Below, piece by piece: positions 60,775 through 64,000 of a stretch of DNA of 64,000 nucleotides. The stretch's first letter is position 1. Every line of letters starts with the position of its first letter. The DNA lies in contig NZ_AP017422.1 in the NCBI RefSeq assembly GCF_002355595.1, positions 2,976,001 through 3,040,000 of the forward strand. Direction: 5' to 3'. The notes under the pieces were generated by a model that saw nothing but the letters and a program-made list of their open reading frames with translations, was not told the origin of the DNA and did no database searches. Source of the DNA: Filimonas lacunae (GTDB taxonomy: Bacteria; Bacteroidota; Bacteroidia; Chitinophagales; Chitinophagaceae). Made by a program: the position numbers and the translations under genes.

Positions 60775-63700
60775 TTAATTTTTTATAATGGTAGGATTTA
60801 ATTCCCAATGAGCACCTGTCATAGAAGGTTGCATCATTTTATCCGGGAATGAGGTACCGATAGCCCCTTGTGTTTTCACAATTCCTACTCTTACATTCTT
60901 GTAATTATCATAAATAACTCCACCTTCTGGTAGTGCAGTCCACGCGGCCGGGTTATGATTTTTTACATATTGTTCAGCATCTGAAATATCCTGCTTGGTC
61001 CAATCAGGAGGATACCAGGACTGTTCTCCCCCAGTTGCTTTCAAGGGATCTTCATGTCCCGGAACATTGCCTGTACGAACTTTGTTATCAAAAGTATATT
61101 TAACTTCAGGATTATAACCACATTTTATTTGATATTGGTAGCCATCCTCTCCATGACCTCCTCCAGTCATCTTTTTGGGACGCATAGATAATACAGGATC
61201 TTCGGGAGGAGCATAGTCACCTAAAACAGCATGCTCAAGCTTATCTGCTGAAGAATAATGATACTTATCCATTCCTGCAGGATTAGCAAAGTATTCATCC
61301 GCCCGCCAGTTGTTTATCATGCTTTTTGTTTCATCATCCAGCAGTCTTTTATAGTTTATAGGTGTGTTGTCGTCAAAGTTTTTCATAAACCTTATACGCT
61401 CTTCATCTGAGAATTGTCTGAACTTGCCTGCGATATAAGTGAGTTTTTCGTTTTTAAGTTTTTGCACATAATTGGCTGCCTGAGCATCTAATTCTGTCCA
61501 TGCGCCCACTTTAATAGAAAACTTAGCAGCAGTGTTGGAGGCTGAACCAAGGCCGGTTACTTCTTTGGCAGATTCTACACTACCGGCAGCTGTATATTCT
61601 TTAAATGGTTTACTACTTTCAATTACTCCATTATCATGTAGTCTTACCCATCCATCATTTGCTATAATAGTTCCCTCATAATTTTTAGCAAGCTTTTGTG
61701 CTGTTGCTGCATCCTGGCCGGAAAGCAGGATGATCTTCTTGCCATTCTGGGCTGCATTCGGATACCATTTTTTAAGATAAGCACCCAGAGAATAATCTTC
61801 TAAAACAGTTTCCCTGCCATTCGCCAGAAGTTTAATGTTATTCTGTTTATTTCTAAATACAACCAGGTAAACGTTATTATCATTTTTACTTAGAGAAGAA
61901 AGAATTTCCTTGAATGGTTTGAGATCTTCCTCTGCAATACCAACTTTACTAATACGGTTAAATATTTCAACAGCATCTTTAGAATCCGTCATTGCCAGGG
62001 AAATCTGCCTTTTAGCAGCATACATGGCAGCCAGCACTTCGCCTTTAGCCATTGATTTCTCTGCACCGGCTATAGCAGCATCCAGATCGTCAACTACTTT
62101 TTCTATCTCGGCTATTTTGCTGAGCGCGTTAGGTAGTGATAATAAGGCTGCGGCTAACTGTACTTCGCCACGCAGTTTGGCCGGCATATAGGTGTCGTTC
62201 ACCTGTTGGGCTATTATTGAAGTGGTGGTGCCTATGGCATCTGCTACAGCAAGCCCCATACGTACCAGCTTAGCGGCTTCAAATGCTACTTTTATCTCTG
62301 CTATACCTACTGCCAGCATGATGGTGTTTACACCTGTCCAGGTAACTTTTTCAGTTACTTCCATTCTACCCAGGTGGTTCATTAAAACAGCCATAATTGC
62401 TGGTACGCGGATAATGGTTCCATCCTGATATTTAACGCCGCGGAATTCAAAGCCACCTATCATCTGGATAGGGACTATATCATTATATTTTACATCAAAG
62501 GAGGTTTTGTCGTCTCGCTCATACATCCTGATAAGGCCATTGTCAAGGAAGTTCCATTTGAAGTTGGAGAACTGCCAGAGGTTGCCTTCAACTCCTGGAA
62601 TTTTATCTATTTCCTTCATATAATGTGCATACCGGTCTTCACTCTCTATACCATAACCGGTTTGCGACACCATTGAGCTAATCAGGCATAATATCTCTGT
62701 AAGGTTTTGGCGGCCTCCTGCATAATCACTGTGGTTATAGAAGGCATCGTATACCTTCTTGATACCAATGCTATCAGTGATATAGGTTAATACCTGTATA
62801 TAGTCACTTTCGTTAAAGGTGGAGAACAGTTTTACACATGGCGTTTCCAGTGTGGTAAAGTAATTGGTGGAACTGTTGATCATCAGATCCAGTGCAATGA
62901 GCTTTTTAAGCGGATTTACAGCCTGTAACTGGAATAATTCATCCTTATACACCTGTGCAGTTATAGCTCCAACGGAAGTGGATTTGGTTACACTGTTCCA
63001 GAAATCATCACTGCTTTGGTTACCTTGTTTAATAAACAGATCAAACTGTTCAATAAATGTTCTGTAGAACTCTGTTTTATTGCTCGTGAAATTGCTAACT
63101 ACTTCCGGATGTGTAGCCAGGTAATTAGCCCATGGGAATTCACTGGCATATACTGTATCATAGTCCTTACCCATTTCAGGCGTTTTGCCTTTGAAGTAAA
63201 GTGTCCGTGGCTGCTCCCAGCTTCCCTCCTGGTTGGGGTTATCTACAATTGTTATTTTAAACGGATGCGGATTTACTATTTCCAGCTGTGTAAACCTGTC
63301 GAAATAGAGAGGATAAATAGTACGCATCTGGGCAATTTTATCTACCCATATCAGCTCCTGTGTATTGCAGCGTCCTTTCAGCATGGTAAGTGTGATGCTG
63401 GAAATACAATAGCTGCAGTTTTGCCTTACAATACTGTCTACTACCTGGGATATGGTATTATTATCCCGCTTCATAGGCTGGAAGCTGCCTTTGAAAGGTG
63501 TAAACAGACTGGCTATACTAAAGAAATTCAATGAGGCAGCCTTGCCTGCCAGCTTGCTGAAATATCCATCTGATCCAACAGGGAACTTATATAAAGTGTA
63601 CTTTCCATCGCATGGTACAGGATATGCAAAACCATCTACATTGTCAAAATCCACATTCTGTACGTAAGCTGTACCAGAGTTTACTCCTACATAATTGGAC

Positions 63701-64000
63701 TGCTCTGCATTGAATTCGTAGGTTTCGTAAGTAGTTTCACTGGTTTTGATAGAGAACCGGTATAAGGTTCCTGCCAGTAAGCTATCATAGTATTCCAGGT
63801 AGCTTTTATCCTCATCGTGATATGCTGAGCCATAGTTAAACCATATGTTGTATACGGTTTTCTGTGGTACGGTAATGATTTCTCCTGTGGGTGCCAGGAA
63901 CGAAACGGTTTTATTATCCTTGTTTCTGAAAGCTGAATCGATCTGATACAGCTTATAGCTCATAGCATCACCATCGCTTTCAAAAGCGCCTATTACCAGT
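60775..64000 (-). CDS. Large polymorphic toxin with C-terminal EndoU-like nuclease (5' end open)
   Basis: At least 1062 residues from the Met at 63963, but the same frame stays open to the window edge (about 12 further codons without a stop), so the true start may lie outside. Most of the N-terminal 900 residues are unrecognised; a helical, Ala-rich segment with hydrophobic stretches lies near 560-680. The last 130 residues match bacterial EndoU nucleases: TGGGHGEDGYQYQ (catalytic His), QSWYPPDWTKQDI and VRVGIVKTQGAIGTSFPD. EndoU toxins cleave RNA, often tRNA. A SUKH immunity gene follows. Confidence 0.72.
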   Translation of the reverse strand, partial: LVIGAFESDGDAMSYKLYQIDSAFRNKDNKTVSFLAPTGEIITVPQKTVYNIWFNYGSAYHDEDKSYLEYYDSLLAGTLYRFSIKTSETTYETYEFNAEQSNYVGVNSGTAYVQNVDFDNVDGFAYPVPCDGKYTLYKFPVGSDGYFSKLAGKAASLNFFSIASLFTPFKGSFQPMKRDNNTISQVVDSIVRQNCSYCISSITLTMLKGRCNTQELIWVDKIAQMRTIYPLYFDRFTQLEIVNPHPFKITIVDNPNQEGSWEQPRTLYFKGKTPEMGKDYDTVYASEFPWANYLATHPEVVSNFTSNKTEFYRTFIEQFDLFIKQGNQSSDDFWNSVTKSTSVGAITAQVYKDELFQLQAVNPLKKLIALDLMINSSTNYFTTLETPCVKLFSTFNESDYIQVLTYITDSIGIKKVYDAFYNHSDYAGGRQNLTEILCLISSMVSQTGYGIESEDRYAHYMKEIDKIPGVEGNLWQFSNFKWNFLDNGLIRMYERDDKTSFDVKYNDIVPIQMIGGFEFRGVKYQDGTIIRVPAIMAVLMNHLGRMEVTEKVTWTGVNTIMLAVGIAEIKVAFEAAKLVRMGLAVADAIGTTTSIIAQQVNDTYMPAKLRGEVQLAAALLSLPNALSKIAEIEKVVDDLDAAIAGAEKSMAKGEVLAAMYAAKRQISLAMTDSKDAVEIFNRISKVGIAEEDLKPFKEILSSLSKNDNNVYLVVFRNKQNNIKLLANGRETVLEDYSLGAYLKKWYPNAAQNGKKIILLSGQDAATAQKLAKNYEGTIIANDGWVRLHDNGVIESSKPFKEYTAAGSVESAKEVTGLGSASNTAAKFSIKVGAWTELDAQAANYVQKLKNEKLTYIAGKFRQFSDEERIRFMKNFDDNTPINYKRLLDDETKSMINNWRADEYFANPAGMDKYHYSSADKLEHAVLGDYAPPEDPVLSMRPKKMTGGGHGEDGYQYQIKCGYNPEVKYTFDNKVRTGNVPGHEDPLKATGGEQSWYPPDWTKQDISDAEQYVKNHNPAAWTALPEGGVIYDNYKNVRVGIVKTQGAIGTSFPDKMMQPSMTGAHWELNPTIIKN

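Overview
The window looks like chromosomal DNA of a Bacteroidota member, most likely a Chitinophaga-like genus of the Chitinophagaceae. The reasons are family content and signal style: LytS/LytTR two-component pairs, secreted GH18 and GH28 glycosidases, an RHS/PAAR-like toxin, Bacteroidota-type promoters (TTTG, about 19 bp, TAnnTTTG) and weak Shine-Dalgarno signals with several TTG/GTG starts. The genus is an inference; no rRNA or marker gene lies in the window. I saw no tRNA, rRNA, insertion sequence, phage or CRISPR array.

Layout. 0.4-1.8 kb: divergent HxlR regulator and NmrA-type oxidoreductase. 2-8.9 kb: two LytS-kinase/LytTR-regulator pairs flanking a secreted beta-barrel-like protein and a secreted gluzincin-like protein. 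9-13.9 kb: minus-strand secreted proteins (two serine beta-lactamase-fold hydrolases, an exported RidA homologue, and an operon of small secreted proteins including a 41-residue peptide). 14-16.7 kb: a TPR/NarL-type kinase and its regulator. 17.4-19.4 kb: TetR regulator divergent from a beta-carbonic-anhydrase-like gene and a DUF420 membrane gene, with two near-identical operators. 19.5-24.4 kb: hydrolase, FAD monooxygenase, AraC regulator, a 37-residue Lys/Cys protein and a GH18 chitinase. 24.5-33.3 kb: mixed housekeeping and accessory genes, including a coupled polynucleotide-kinase-like/Thg1-like pair. 33.4-39.1 kb: APH-type kinase, MetF-like reductase, VOC protein, GH28 and a beta-hydroxyacid dehydrogenase. 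39.4-45.0 kb: RHS toxin with a candidate immunity gene. 45.3-53.3 kb: a seven-gene operon (isochorismatase-like, alginate-export-type porin, M17-N-like, amidohydrolase, DoxX, Dps, DUF1275) convergent with a GAF/AAA/Fis activator of sigma-54. 53.6-60 kb: nucleosidase, esterase, patatin, transporter-like and small regulatory genes. 60.2-64 kb: an EndoU-type toxin, open at the window edge, with a SUKH immunity protein.

Three signals stand out beyond ordinary genes. First, a 376-bp non-coding array at 34547-34922 is built of about 18 degenerate palindromes (core AGAAA-NN-TTTCT) on an almost perfect 21-bp period, which is two helical turns. Second, the 13-mer TTACG[AG][AT]ATATCG occurs once upstream of the seven-gene operon, which also has a -24/-12-like element, and twice upstream of the sigma-54 activator gene; this links a complete putative regulon by sequence alone. 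Third, the kinase/Thg1-like pair reads as a possible RNA 5'-end repair module.
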